DNA from: CAZWRK01 sp964635875
GTDB lineage: Bacteria > Pseudomonadota > Gammaproteobacteria > Burkholderiales > Aquaspirillaceae
Length of the DNA: 17,609 bases
Reading direction: 5' to 3'
NCBI GenBank assembly: GCA_964635875.1
Contig: CAZWRK010000089.1
Location: forward strand, 1 to 17,609
Shown one piece after another: positions 1 to 6,911 of this stretch. Under the pieces are notes generated by a model, which made no database searches, was not told the DNA's origin, and saw only the letters and a list, made by a program, of their open reading frames with translations. Both the position numbers and the translations under genes were made by a program. The first letter of the stretch is position 1, and each line of letters starts with the position of its first letter.

Positions 1-1727
1 ACCGGTTCTTCGGTTTGCAGCGGCACAATCGCCCAGCGTTGCGCATGGTTTTGCGCGACGGTTTCAATGTGCGTCCACTCGCTGGCGGCGCGTTGCTGCA
101 GCAGCGCCGATTGTGGCTGCGCCATCGCCAAGCTGTTATTGATGATCCACGCCCACGGCTCAATGCCCGCCCGTCGTAAGTCGGCTTGCAGATTCGCCGC
201 CTCAAGCACGGGCGTGGTTTCGGCTAGTGTCGCAATCAACACTTTGGTTTGTTCAGGGTCTTGCAGCTGCATCATCGGGGTGGTGAAGCGCATTCCGCTG
301 CGGCCCATTTGTCGCGCCATATCGCGGTGATACGCGCCAGTTGCATCAAGCAGCAATAAGGTATGGCCGGTCGGCGCGGTATCCATGACCACAAACTGTT
401 TGCCCGCTTCACGAATCACCCGCGAAAACGCCTGAAACACCGCGATTTCTTCGGTACACGGCGAGCGCAAATCTTCTTCCAGCATCGCGCGGCCCTGCGC
501 ATCCAGCGCCTTGCCTTTGGTCGACAGCACATGTTCACGATAGCGCTCGGTTTCGACACGCGGATCAATCCGGCTGACTTGCAAATGCGGCAACGTGCCT
601 TCCAAGGTGCTGGCTAAGTGGGCGGCAGGGTCGGAGGTGGTTAAATGCGTGGCGTGGCCGCGCTGCGCCAATTCGACGGCAATCGCCGCAGCCAGTGTGG
701 TTTTGCCGACGCCGCCCTTGCCCATCACCATGATTAAGCCGTGCCCCGATCCAACCAAGCCATCAACGAGCGAGGCCAAATCCGGTGCTTCGTTTGTCGG
801 TGGCGTTGGGATGGCGACCGGTGCAGACGGGGCGCGATCAGCGGGCGCGAGCAAGGCGCGTAGTGCTGCGACACCGACTAAATTGACCGGCAGCAGCGGC
901 AAGGTGTCGGTCGGCAGATCGGCCAAAACCGGCGGCACATCAGCAAGGGCTTGTTGTTCGCGCTGCCAAATCGCGTGCGCCAGCGGGTCGCTTGCTGTTT
1001 CGCTCACGGGTAAAACACCGTTAATCACCAAATACTGTTGGCGGAAACCAATCGCGGCTAATTCTTCATGGGTGCGAGCGACTTCGCGCAGGGTCGAGCG
1101 CTGCGCACGGGCGACCAAAATCAGGCGGGTTTGATCGGGATTCGCGAGCGCTTCGACGGCGGCATGATATTGCGTGCGCTGCTTTTCGAGACCGGCGAGC
1201 GGGCCAAGGCAAGACGCATCACCTTTGCCTTCTTCTAAAAAGCCGCTCCATGCGCCGGGCAATTGCAGCAGGCGGATGGTGTGACCGGTCGGTGCGGTGT
1301 CAAACACGATGTGGGCATAGGTTTTTAACAAGCTGGCATCGGTGAGCAGCGCGGTAAATTCATCAAACGCAGCGATTTCGGTGGTGCACGCGCCGGATAG
1401 CTGTTCTTCAATGCCTTTGACGATGTTGTCGGGCAAGACGCCTTTAACCGGCCCAACAATGCGGTCGCGGTAGTGTTGCGCGGCGGCTTGTGGGTCGATT
1501 TCGAGCGCCGTCAGCCCCGCAACCGCTGGAATCGGCGTGTGTTGGTTGCCAATCTTGACCCCAAACACTTGGCCGACATTCGAGGCCGGATCGGTGCTGA
1601 CCAGCAATACTGGCTTGCCCGCTTCGGCAAGGCGGATGGCGGTTGCGCAGGCCAATGAAGTTTTTCCAACCCCGCCTTTGCCTGTGAAAAATAAGAACGG
1701 GGGGAGATTTTCGAGAAATTGCATCAT
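1..1727 (-). CDS. arsA: Arsenical pump-driving ATPase ArsA (3' end cut by window edge)
   Basis: ArsA is the cytoplasmic ATPase that energises the arsenite efflux permease. Reading the minus strand from ATG at 1727 gives an open frame of 575 codons to the window edge; ArsA proteins are usually about 580-590 residues, so only a few C-terminal residues should be missing. Both ATPase halves are visible. Each has a P-loop GKGGVGKT (residues about 16-23 and 336-343) and a DTAPTGHT switch (about 143-150 and 449-456). Cysteines lie at about 114 (GACTTE), 173 (SCLGP) and 424 (SPCTEE), matching the three metalloid-binding cysteines of the E. coli enzyme. The start at 1727 has AAAGG six bases upstream; a second ATG follows at 1724. 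It lies 34 bp after arsD in the same operon. The efflux permease (arsB or acr3) is not in the window and could lie beyond the left edge. Confidence 0.96.
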   Translation of the reverse strand, partial: MMQFLENLPPFLFFTGKGGVGKTSLACATAIRLAEAGKPVLLVSTDPASNVGQVFGVKIGNQHTPIPAVAGLTALEIDPQAAAQHYRDRIVGPVKGVLPDNIVKGIEEQLSGACTTEIAAFDEFTALLTDASLLKTYAHIVFDTAPTGHTIRLLQLPGAWSGFLEEGKGDASCLGPLAGLEKQRTQYHAAVEALANPDQTRLILVARAQRSTLREVARTHEELAAIGFRQQYLVINGVLPVSETASDPLAHAIWQREQQALADVPPVLADLPTDTLPLLPVNLVGVAALRALLAPADRAPSAPVAIPTPPTNEAPDLASLVDGLVGSGHGLIMVMGKGGVGKTTLAAAIAVELAQRGHATHLTTSDPAAHLASTLEGTLPHLQVSRIDPRVETERYREHVLSTKGKALDAQGRAMLEEDLRSPCTEEIAVFQAFSRVIREAGKQFVVMDTAPTGHTLLLLDATGAYHRDMARQMGRSGMRFTTPMMQLQDPEQTKVLIATLAETTPVLEAANLQADLRRAGIEPWAWIINNSLAMAQPQSALLQQRAASEWTHIETVAQNHAQRWAIVPLQTEEP

Positions 1728-1761
1728 GGTGAACCTTTCGCAAACCGCATCAAGCTTCGAA

Positions 1762-2124
1762 TTAACAGCACGCACTGCCCGAGCAACAGCCGCCGCTACT
1801 GCTGCCCGCCACCGGCAAGGCGCTAATGCCTGTCCAGCGCGCCAGCTCGGCACGGCGCGGGTAGCGTCCGGCGAGCGCGATTTCGCCATCGACCACAATC
1901 AGGGGCAAGCCTTCTTGGCCGCTCCGTTCGAGAAAGGCTTTCACGACGGCGTTTTCGGCAAATTGCAGCGGCTGTTGCGCCAGATTAAAACGTTCAATGT
2001 GGCCGCCCTGCTGTTTGAGCCAATCGACATCGGCGGCAAACGTGACAAGGGCTTGGTCGACTTCGACGCCACACACACCGCTGCTGCAGCACAGGGCGGG
2101 ATCAAAAACATGAATGGTTGGCAT
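1762..2124 (-). CDS. arsD: Arsenite metallochaperone ArsD
   Basis: This 120-residue protein matches ArsD, which hands As(III) to ArsA and stimulates its ATPase; it has also been described as a weak repressor of ars operons. The diagnostic cysteines are present: Cys12, Cys13 and Cys18 in LCCSSGVCG, the site shown in E. coli ArsD to carry arsenite. Two C-terminal vicinal pairs are also kept (residues 113-114 and 119-120, in GGCCSGSACC). The fold start MPTIHVFDPALCC is typical. It begins 2 bases after the arsC stop and precedes arsA, the standard arsDA order. No strong Shine-Dalgarno sequence precedes the ATG, so translation is probably coupled to arsC. Confidence 0.95.
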   Translation of the reverse strand: MPTIHVFDPALCCSSGVCGVEVDQALVTFAADVDWLKQQGGHIERFNLAQQPLQFAENAVVKAFLERSGQEGLPLIVVDGEIALAGRYPRRAELARWTGISALPVAGSSSGGCCSGSACC

Positions 2125-2126
2125 GA

Positions 2127-2618
2127 TTAGCGGCTTTCTGCGTGGTCAAGGGCAAAGATGGCGTCCATCGCGGCTTTTAGCGCGGGCCGGTCTTGGCTGA
2201 GGGTTTCGAGCGGTAGGGCCAAAAAGGCTTCGATGCGCCGCCGCAAAATTTGGTAGGCGGTCATAAAAGCGGCGTCGATTTCTGCGTCGCTGCCAGTGGC
2301 GTGGGCGGGATCTTCAACGCCCCAATGGGTGCGCAACACCGGACCGAGGTAGGCGGGACAGGTTTCACCGGCGGCATTGGCGCAGACGGTGATGACGATA
2401 TCCGGCGTCATCGGCAGATCGTCCCACGACTTGCTGAAATAGCCGTCGGTGGCGATGCCTTCGCGGGCGAGCAAGGCCAAGGCGCGTGGATGGACTTGGC
2501 CGGTGGGCTGGCTGCCTGCGCTCATCGCGCGCCAGCCTGCAGGCGCAAGGTGATTAAAAGTCGCTTCGCCCAAAATCGAGCGGCACGAGTTGCCGGTGCA
2601 TAAAAATAAGACGTTCAT
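2127..2618 (-). CDS. arsC: Arsenate reductase ArsC, low-molecular-weight phosphatase fold
   Basis: The 163-residue protein reduces arsenate to arsenite in the cytoplasm for export. The N-terminal P-loop FLCTGNSCRS (catalytic Cys7, Arg13) identifies the low-molecular-weight tyrosine phosphatase fold, not the glutaredoxin-type plasmid R773 ArsC. A second pair, Cys79 and Cys87 in VCANAAGETCP, matches the redox cysteines of this family, and HWGVEDPA carries the conserved Asp-Pro acid loop. The electron donor (thioredoxin or glutaredoxin) cannot be told from the sequence. The start codon overlaps the arsR stop (ATGA, 2615-2618), so the two genes are translationally coupled. The extension beyond residue 135 is modestly longer than in the S. 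aureus-type enzyme. Confidence 0.94.
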   Translation of the reverse strand: MNVLFLCTGNSCRSILGEATFNHLAPAGWRAMSAGSQPTGQVHPRALALLAREGIATDGYFSKSWDDLPMTPDIVITVCANAAGETCPAYLGPVLRTHWGVEDPAHATGSDAEIDAAFMTAYQILRRRIEAFLALPLETLSQDRPALKAAMDAIFALDHAESR

Positions 2619-2986
2619 AGGGGCTTTTCACAAGAGGGCAGAGGGGGCAAAACCGCATCCGAACAGGGCGAGGCTTGGCGGATTTGTGCGCATTGCTCGG
2701 GATGTCCGGTGCAGCATTCTTCGGTGAGGTAGGCAATCACTTCGAGCATTAAGGCCAAATTGGCGCGATAGCGTTGAAAGCGGCCTTCTTGCTGTGGCGC
2801 AATCAAACCGGCGTGGGTCATGGCCTTGAGGTGAAACGAGAGGTTGTTTGCGGCCAAACCGAGTTCAGCGGCAATTTGACCGGCCACCATGCCGTCATGT
2901 CCGCATTTCACCAATAGTCGGTAGATGTCCAAGCGAATACCCGATGACAGCGATTCAAAAACTTGAGTTGCGATATGTTTTTCCAT
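2615..2986 (-). CDS. arsR: Arsenic-responsive repressor ArsR (ArsR/SmtB family)
   Basis: This is a 123-residue winged-helix repressor that should release DNA when it binds As(III). The helix-turn-helix spans about residues 34-57 (AGQIAAELGLAANNLSFHLK), followed by the beta-wing around 66-76. It lacks the classic ELCVCDL metal site of the R773 repressor. Instead it has Cys91, Cys92 and Cys99 near the C-terminus (EECCTGHPEQC), an arrangement like the C-terminal three-Cys site known from the Acidithiobacillus ferrooxidans ArsR. That assignment is by motif only. It is the first gene of arsRCDA and diverges from the PepSY-QseBC cluster. No ribosome binding site is seen; the predicted transcription start coincides with the ATG (see the promoter entry). 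Confidence 0.95.
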   Translation of the reverse strand: MEKHIATQVFESLSSGIRLDIYRLLVKCGHDGMVAGQIAAELGLAANNLSFHLKAMTHAGLIAPQQEGRFQRYRANLALMLEVIAYLTEECCTGHPEQCAQIRQASPCSDAVLPPLPSCEKPL

Positions 2987-2992
2987 AAATCG

Positions 2993-3022
2993 ATATTACA
3001 AGAACTATTGAAATGATGGCAA
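2993..3022 (-). promoter_or_regulatory. arsR promoter with overlapping operator palindrome
   Basis: On the minus strand TTGCCA (3022-3017, 5 of 6 to the -35 consensus) is separated by 18 bp from TAATAT (2998-2993, a -10 candidate). An imperfect 20-bp inverted repeat with arms ATTnCAA / TTGnAAT lies at 2995-3014, covering the spacer and most of the -10, as expected for an ArsR operator. With standard spacing the transcript would start at 2986, the A of the arsR ATG. Promoter and operator are read by eye; neither has been tested. Confidence 0.6.
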
Positions 3023-3062
3023 GCACACTCATAGCGTCGCAGATTGAGAAACAATCGTGAGT

Positions 3063-3079
3063 TCTAAGAGAGCATTAAG
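3063..3079 (+). promoter_or_regulatory. Candidate PmrA/QseB-type direct-repeat box
   Basis: TCTAAG-N5-ATTAAG is a tandem repeat with an 11-bp period. Each half matches the known PmrA-type half-site YTTAAK at 5 of 6 positions. It lies 22 bp upstream of a weak -10-like TATTGA (3102-3107) in front of the PepSY-QseBC cluster, so autoregulation by the encoded response regulator is plausible. This is a short AT-rich match and could be chance. Confidence 0.35.
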
Positions 3080-3134
3080 TTTTTCAGTATGTAATCCATG
3101 CTATTGATGGCCAGCGTGGTTGAAGGAGTGAGCA

Positions 3135-3419
3135 ATGAAATATCTACCGTTTGCCTTGATTCCCTTACTTTTTGTGGCGTCGACAGCGGTTGCGGCTCCT
3201 GATCGGTGCAAAGAAACATTCAAGAACGCAGTGAAAGGCGCATGGCTCAAAGACGAATTGTTGATTACCCGCATTAAACAGATGGGCTACAAAATTCGCG
3301 GATATGAGTACGAACACCATTGCGTCGAAGTTGATGCGTGGGACCGAGAAGGTCGGCGCGTTGAACTCTATCTTGATCCGATTGATGGGCATATCATCGA
3401 ACAAAAGATCAAAGATTAG
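3135..3419 (+). CDS. Secreted PepSY-domain protein
   Basis: This is a 94-residue exported protein. Residues 1-20 form a signal peptide (MKYLPFALIPLLFVASTAVA) with likely cleavage after AVA. The rest fits one PepSY unit: a charged helix, then a beta-hairpin ending VELYLDPIDGHIIEQ, close to the typical PepSY ending (Y/V-D-P-x-T/D-G). Two cysteines, Cys25 and Cys63, remain after cleavage and could form a disulfide in the periplasm. AAGGAG at 3123-3128 lies six bases before the ATG. It is 38 bp upstream of the response regulator gene in the same direction, so it is probably the first gene of that operon. A role as periplasmic modulator of the neighbouring kinase is an inference from position; small PepSY genes commonly sit beside such kinases. 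Confidence 0.82.
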   Translation: MKYLPFALIPLLFVASTAVAAPDRCKETFKNAVKGAWLKDELLITRIKQMGYKIRGYEYEHHCVEVDAWDREGRRVELYLDPIDGHIIEQKIKD

Positions 3420-3457
3420 TGGGCATCCGGCCTTTCCGGTGAGCATAGAAGGACAGA

Positions 3458-4129
3458 ATGATGCGGATATTGTTGGTAGAAGATGACCCTCTTTTGGGTG
3501 ATGGATTAGAGGCGGGTTTGCGTCAAATTGGTTTTAATGTCGACTGGATGAAGGACGGTGTTTCGGCACGGGCCGCAATGGCCGCAGCACCCTATGATGC
3601 GGTGATTTTGGATTTGGGTTTGCCGCGCCTTCCGGGTTTGGAGGTTTTAGCCGAATGGCGACGCGAGGGCCGTGATGTGCCGGTGTTAATTTTGACCGCC
3701 CGCGATGGCGTCGAGGATCGCATTAAGGGACTCAATACCGGTGCAGATGACTATTTGGTGAAACCTTTTGCGCTCGGCGAGCTGGTGGCACGCGTGCGCG
3801 CCCTGATTCGTCGTGCGCATGGTCGCTCGACGCCTTTACTCAGTTACGGCGAAGTGACGCTGGACCCCAGCGCCCGCAAAGCGACTCTACGCGGTGAACC
3901 GCTCGAACTCACCGCGCGCGAGTTTCAATTGCTGGAACTGTTTTTAGACAATCGCAATCGCGTGTTGCCGCGCGCCTTGCTCGAAGAAAAGCTGTACGGC
4001 TGGACGCAAGAGCTTGATAGCAATGCCCTCGAAGTTCACATCCACCATTTGCGCAAAAAGCTTGGCAGCCAGTTCATTCGCACTCTGCGCGGGATTGGCT
4101 ATCAGCTCGGCGATGAGCACGCGACATGA
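3458..4129 (+). CDS. qseB: OmpR-family response regulator, QseB-like
   Basis: This cytoplasmic regulator has 223 residues: a receiver domain (about 1-118) and a winged-helix DNA-binding domain (about 128-220). The acidic pair is Glu9-Asp10, the phosphoacceptor is Asp52 (AVILDLGLP), the conserved Thr is in LILTARD and the Lys in DDYLVKPFAL. The C-terminal part LEVHIHHLRKKLGSQFIRTLRGIGY is close to E. coli QseB (tail VEVHVHHLRRKLGSDFIRT). A second in-frame ATG at 3461 would give the more usual MRILLVEDD start; AGAAGGA at 3447-3453 fits that start slightly better (7 versus 4 base spacing). Its stop overlaps the kinase start. PmrA or another paralogue is possible; the subfamily name is by similarity, and the signal is unknown. 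Confidence 0.9.
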   Translation: MMRILLVEDDPLLGDGLEAGLRQIGFNVDWMKDGVSARAAMAAAPYDAVILDLGLPRLPGLEVLAEWRREGRDVPVLILTARDGVEDRIKGLNTGADDYLVKPFALGELVARVRALIRRAHGRSTPLLSYGEVTLDPSARKATLRGEPLELTAREFQLLELFLDNRNRVLPRALLEEKLYGWTQELDSNALEVHIHHLRKKLGSQFIRTLRGIGYQLGDEHAT

Positions 4130-5526
4130 CGCCCTTGGTGCCCGAAGTTGCTTGCGAAGGCTCGCTTAAACGTCATCTTTTGGTGACGTTGCTGCTGGTG
4201 CTGCCCGCCGTGTGGCTGTCTTCAGCGGTGCTCAATCTCTACGCTGCCCATCATCAAGTGAGCGAATTATTTGACACCGAGCAGGCTTTTTTTGCGCAGA
4301 TGCTGGCTTCGCTGAATGTCGAAGCGCAACACAGCGGCCTGACCATCCGCCCGACCTCTCCGCGCCGTCTGCGTGAGCTGTTCGAGGATGATAGCAATGG
4401 TATTGATGATGACATTGTATTTCAGTTGCGTGATCATCAGGGACGGGTGGTCCTCACCGATGTGAACTACACCGAGCTTCCCTTTCGGCGTGATTTTGTC
4501 GGCTTCATCGATCAAAAAATTGATGGGCAAATATGGCGGCTGTTTTATCTACACGACCACGATAACGGTGCGTATGCCGTGGTCGGGCAGCGCATGACCT
4601 CGCGTGTCAAATTGATTTGGCGGTTGGCGATTAGCCAATTGATTCCGTGGTTGGCGGCCCTGCCAGTGTTGCTGTTTGGGATGTGGTGGGGGGTGCGGCG
4701 TGGTCTGCGACCTTTAGGGCGGTTGACCAAAGAATTATCCCTGCGTGAACCGGCAAACCTCGCGCCTTTTACGCAAGCCGTTCCCCAAGAGGTGCAGCCT
4801 CTGGTGCTGGAGTTGAACCATTTGTTGGCGCGTTTGGGGTTAGCGTTAGACAAAGAACGTCGTTTTACCGCCGACGCGGCGCACGAACTGCGTACGCCTT
4901 TGGCGGCGCTGCGCATTCAAACCGAAGTGGCGCAATTGGCCGAGGATGACGAATCGCGGCAACGCGCCCTCAATCAGGTGTTGGCGGGGATTGACCGCGC
5001 CACGCGCTTGGTCGAGCAGCTTTTGACGTTGGCACGTTTAGATCATTTGTCCGATGTTTCCGACCGGCAGCCGGTGGCTTTGGGGGCGTTGTTAACGCAA
5101 TTAATGACCGAAATGAACGAGTCGGCTCAACGTCGCCAGATTACCCTTGAATTGCCCGATCTCACCGATGATTGGACGCTGGACGGTAGCCCCGGCTTTT
5201 TGCTGATTCTGTTTCGGAATCTTGTCGGCAATGCCATTTTGTATGTGCCGCAAGGTGGGCGGGTGTGGGTTGAACTGTCGGCAGAACGGCTGGCGATTTG
5301 TGATAATGGCTTGGGCGTGGCCCCTGAGTGGCTGGAGCGGGTACGGGAGCGTTTTTCCCGCCCCGAAGGACAGTCCGCCGAGGGCAGTGGTTTAGGCTTG
5401 TCGATTGCTGAGCGCATTGCGACTTTGCATGGTCTACGTTTGCAATTTAGCAATCGGCCAGAAGGCGGATTTTGTGCTGCGCTAACAAGGGTCTGCGACG
5501 AAATGCCACAAGCCAAACCTCGCTGA
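4126..5526 (+). CDS. qseC: Sensor histidine kinase, QseC-like
   Basis: This inner-membrane kinase of 466 residues is the partner of the preceding regulator. Transmembrane segments are at about 17-40 and 164-190, flanking a periplasmic domain of about 120 residues. A HAMP-like linker leads to the H-box FTADAAHELRTPLAALR (His253). The N-box is at about 362-371 (FRNLVGNA), the G1 box at DNGLGV (393-398) and the G2 box at GSGLGLS (420-426). The kinase core closely resembles E. coli QseC, including the segment RATRLVEQLLTLARLD. The periplasmic part holds an acidic stretch (EDDSNGIDDD, 87-96) that could bind cations or cationic peptides, as acidic patches do in PhoQ and PmrB; this is inference. The start overlaps the regulator stop by ATGA. 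Confidence 0.9.
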   Translation: MTPLVPEVACEGSLKRHLLVTLLLVLPAVWLSSAVLNLYAAHHQVSELFDTEQAFFAQMLASLNVEAQHSGLTIRPTSPRRLRELFEDDSNGIDDDIVFQLRDHQGRVVLTDVNYTELPFRRDFVGFIDQKIDGQIWRLFYLHDHDNGAYAVVGQRMTSRVKLIWRLAISQLIPWLAALPVLLFGMWWGVRRGLRPLGRLTKELSLREPANLAPFTQAVPQEVQPLVLELNHLLARLGLALDKERRFTADAAHELRTPLAALRIQTEVAQLAEDDESRQRALNQVLAGIDRATRLVEQLLTLARLDHLSDVSDRQPVALGALLTQLMTEMNESAQRRQITLELPDLTDDWTLDGSPGFLLILFRNLVGNAILYVPQGGRVWVELSAERLAICDNGLGVAPEWLERVRERFSRPEGQSAEGSGLGLSIAERIATLHGLRLQFSNRPEGGFCAALTRVCDEMPQAKPR

Positions 5527-5588
5527 GCGCCTTACACTCAGTGCTTCAGGATTTGCGAAGGTTCTGATTCACTTCAAGCTGACAATTC

Positions 5589-5626
5589 CCGCGGGACGCT
5601 TCCCCAGCGCCTCGCGGCTTCTTTTT
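5589..5626 (+). terminator. Strong intrinsic terminator after the qseBC-like genes
   Basis: Bases 5589-5617 fold into a hairpin of eleven pairs (one G-T) with a single mismatch and a five-base TCCCC loop; the outer stem is CCGCG/CGCGG. CTTCTTTTT follows at 5618-5626. It lies 62 bp after the kinase stop. The T-tract overlaps the first possible TTG start of the downstream RegB-like frame. Confidence 0.8.
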
Positions 5627-5639
5627 GGGCGGTTTGTTG

Positions 5640-6911
5640 GTGCATATTCCTCTGATTCCCGCTTCACGGCAGGCCAACTTTGGCCGCCTGATTATTCTGC
5701 GTTGGATTTTTCTTGTCTTGGCGACACTGGGTATGTGGATCGCATGGCAAGGCTTTGATCTGCCGATGCCCGTTGCGCCGCTTTCTGCCAGCTTGGTGGT
5801 TTTGGCCTGCGCCAATGCCTTATTTAGTTGGCAAATGCAGCGCGGCTTGGCCAGCGGCGATGCCATTGATGTGGCGATGCAATTATTGATCGACATCACC
5901 GCGCTGTCGGCCATGTTGTTTTTTACCGGTGGGGCGAATAACCCGCTGGTGTCGTTGTTTCTCCTGATTATTATCGTGGCGGCGGTGTTGTTGCCGCGCG
6001 GCTTGGTGTGGCTGGTGAGTTTAGCGGCGGTGGCGAGCTATAGCTTGCTGACTTACTTCTATTTGCCGCTCCCCGGCCCGCCCGGTGATCCGATGTTTAC
6101 CCTGCGTTTACACCTGTTTGGAATGTGGGCGACGTTTGTGGTGTCGGCAATTTTGATTGCGGGTTTGGTGTCGCGGATGGCGGTGGAGCTGCGCTCGCGA
6201 GATCGCGAATTATCCCACTCTCGCGAAACCCAATTGCGCGATGAGCGTCTCATTGCCTTGGGGACTTTGGCGGCGGCCGCCGCGCACGAGCTGGGTACGC
6301 CGCTGGGCACGTTGCGGGTGTTGATCGACGAGCTGAAGCATGATTACCAAGACGATGATTTGCTGGCTGCCGATTTGCAATTGGCCGCCGAGCAGGTCGC
6401 TGTCTGCCGTCGCGCCTTGGAAAGAATGCGTGAGTCGGCGGGGATGGCGGATAGTCAACATGGTCAATCGCCTCAGCCACTCGCGGTGCTATTTGCGCGA
6501 ATGATGGAGCATTGGAGTGCGTTGAAACCGGCGGCTTTGGTGCAGTATTCGACCGACTTGGAGGCTGCACCGGCGGGGCATTTTGACCCGACTTTTGCGC
6601 CCGCACTATTGAGTTTATTAAATAATGCCGTCGAAGCCAGTCCCGAGCCGGTCGAGGTTCAGGCGGTGTGGGCGGCGGGTTGGCTGGAGATTACGATTGC
6701 CAACCGTGGCCCGAATCTGAGTTCTGAACAATTGGCCGCATTAGGGGAACCGATGCTGTCATCCAAGCCGGATGGAATGGGCTTGGGCGTCTTTTTAGCG
6801 AACGCTACCCTTGAGCGACTCGGGGGGGCGGTCAGTTTGGTCAATCGCCAAGGCGGTGGGGTGCTGGCCATCGTGCGCATGCCTTGGCCTATCGTCCGAG
6901 AGTCAGTATGA
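5640..6911 (+). CDS. regB: Redox sensor histidine kinase, RegB/PrrB/RoxS family
   Basis: This membrane kinase (423 residues from GTG 5640) controls respiratory and redox genes through a RegA-type regulator. Six transmembrane segments occupy about residues 15-180. The second-to-third hydrophobic region carries GGANNPL (97-103), close to the family GGxxNPF quinone-binding motif. The H-box is AAAAAHELGTPLGTL (His216), and Cys256 in EQVAVCRRALERM aligns with the redox-active cysteine of RegB. The C-terminal ATPase domain has the N-box LLSLLNNAVEASP and the G2-like GMGLGVFLA. The G1 box is unusual: NRGPN (355-359) replaces DxGxG. Start choice: TTG codons at 5625, 5634 and 5637 also fit, but 5625 lies in a terminator T-tract. 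No clear ribosome site is seen. It overlaps the next gene by ATGA. Confidence 0.88.
   Translation: MHIPLIPASRQANFGRLIILRWIFLVLATLGMWIAWQGFDLPMPVAPLSASLVVLACANALFSWQMQRGLASGDAIDVAMQLLIDITALSAMLFFTGGANNPLVSLFLLIIIVAAVLLPRGLVWLVSLAAVASYSLLTYFYLPLPGPPGDPMFTLRLHLFGMWATFVVSAILIAGLVSRMAVELRSRDRELSHSRETQLRDERLIALGTLAAAAAHELGTPLGTLRVLIDELKHDYQDDDLLAADLQLAAEQVAVCRRALERMRESAGMADSQHGQSPQPLAVLFARMMEHWSALKPAALVQYSTDLEAAPAGHFDPTFAPALLSLLNNAVEASPEPVEVQAVWAAGWLEITIANRGPNLSSEQLAALGEPMLSSKPDGMGLGVFLANATLERLGGAVSLVNRQGGGVLAIVRMPWPIVRESV

Noticed and set aside
595..1134. Plus-strand open frame opposite arsA (179 codons), and similar frames at 67-617 and 1537-2130
   Set aside because: These are antisense shadows of arsA and arsD, which have clear motifs on the minus strand.
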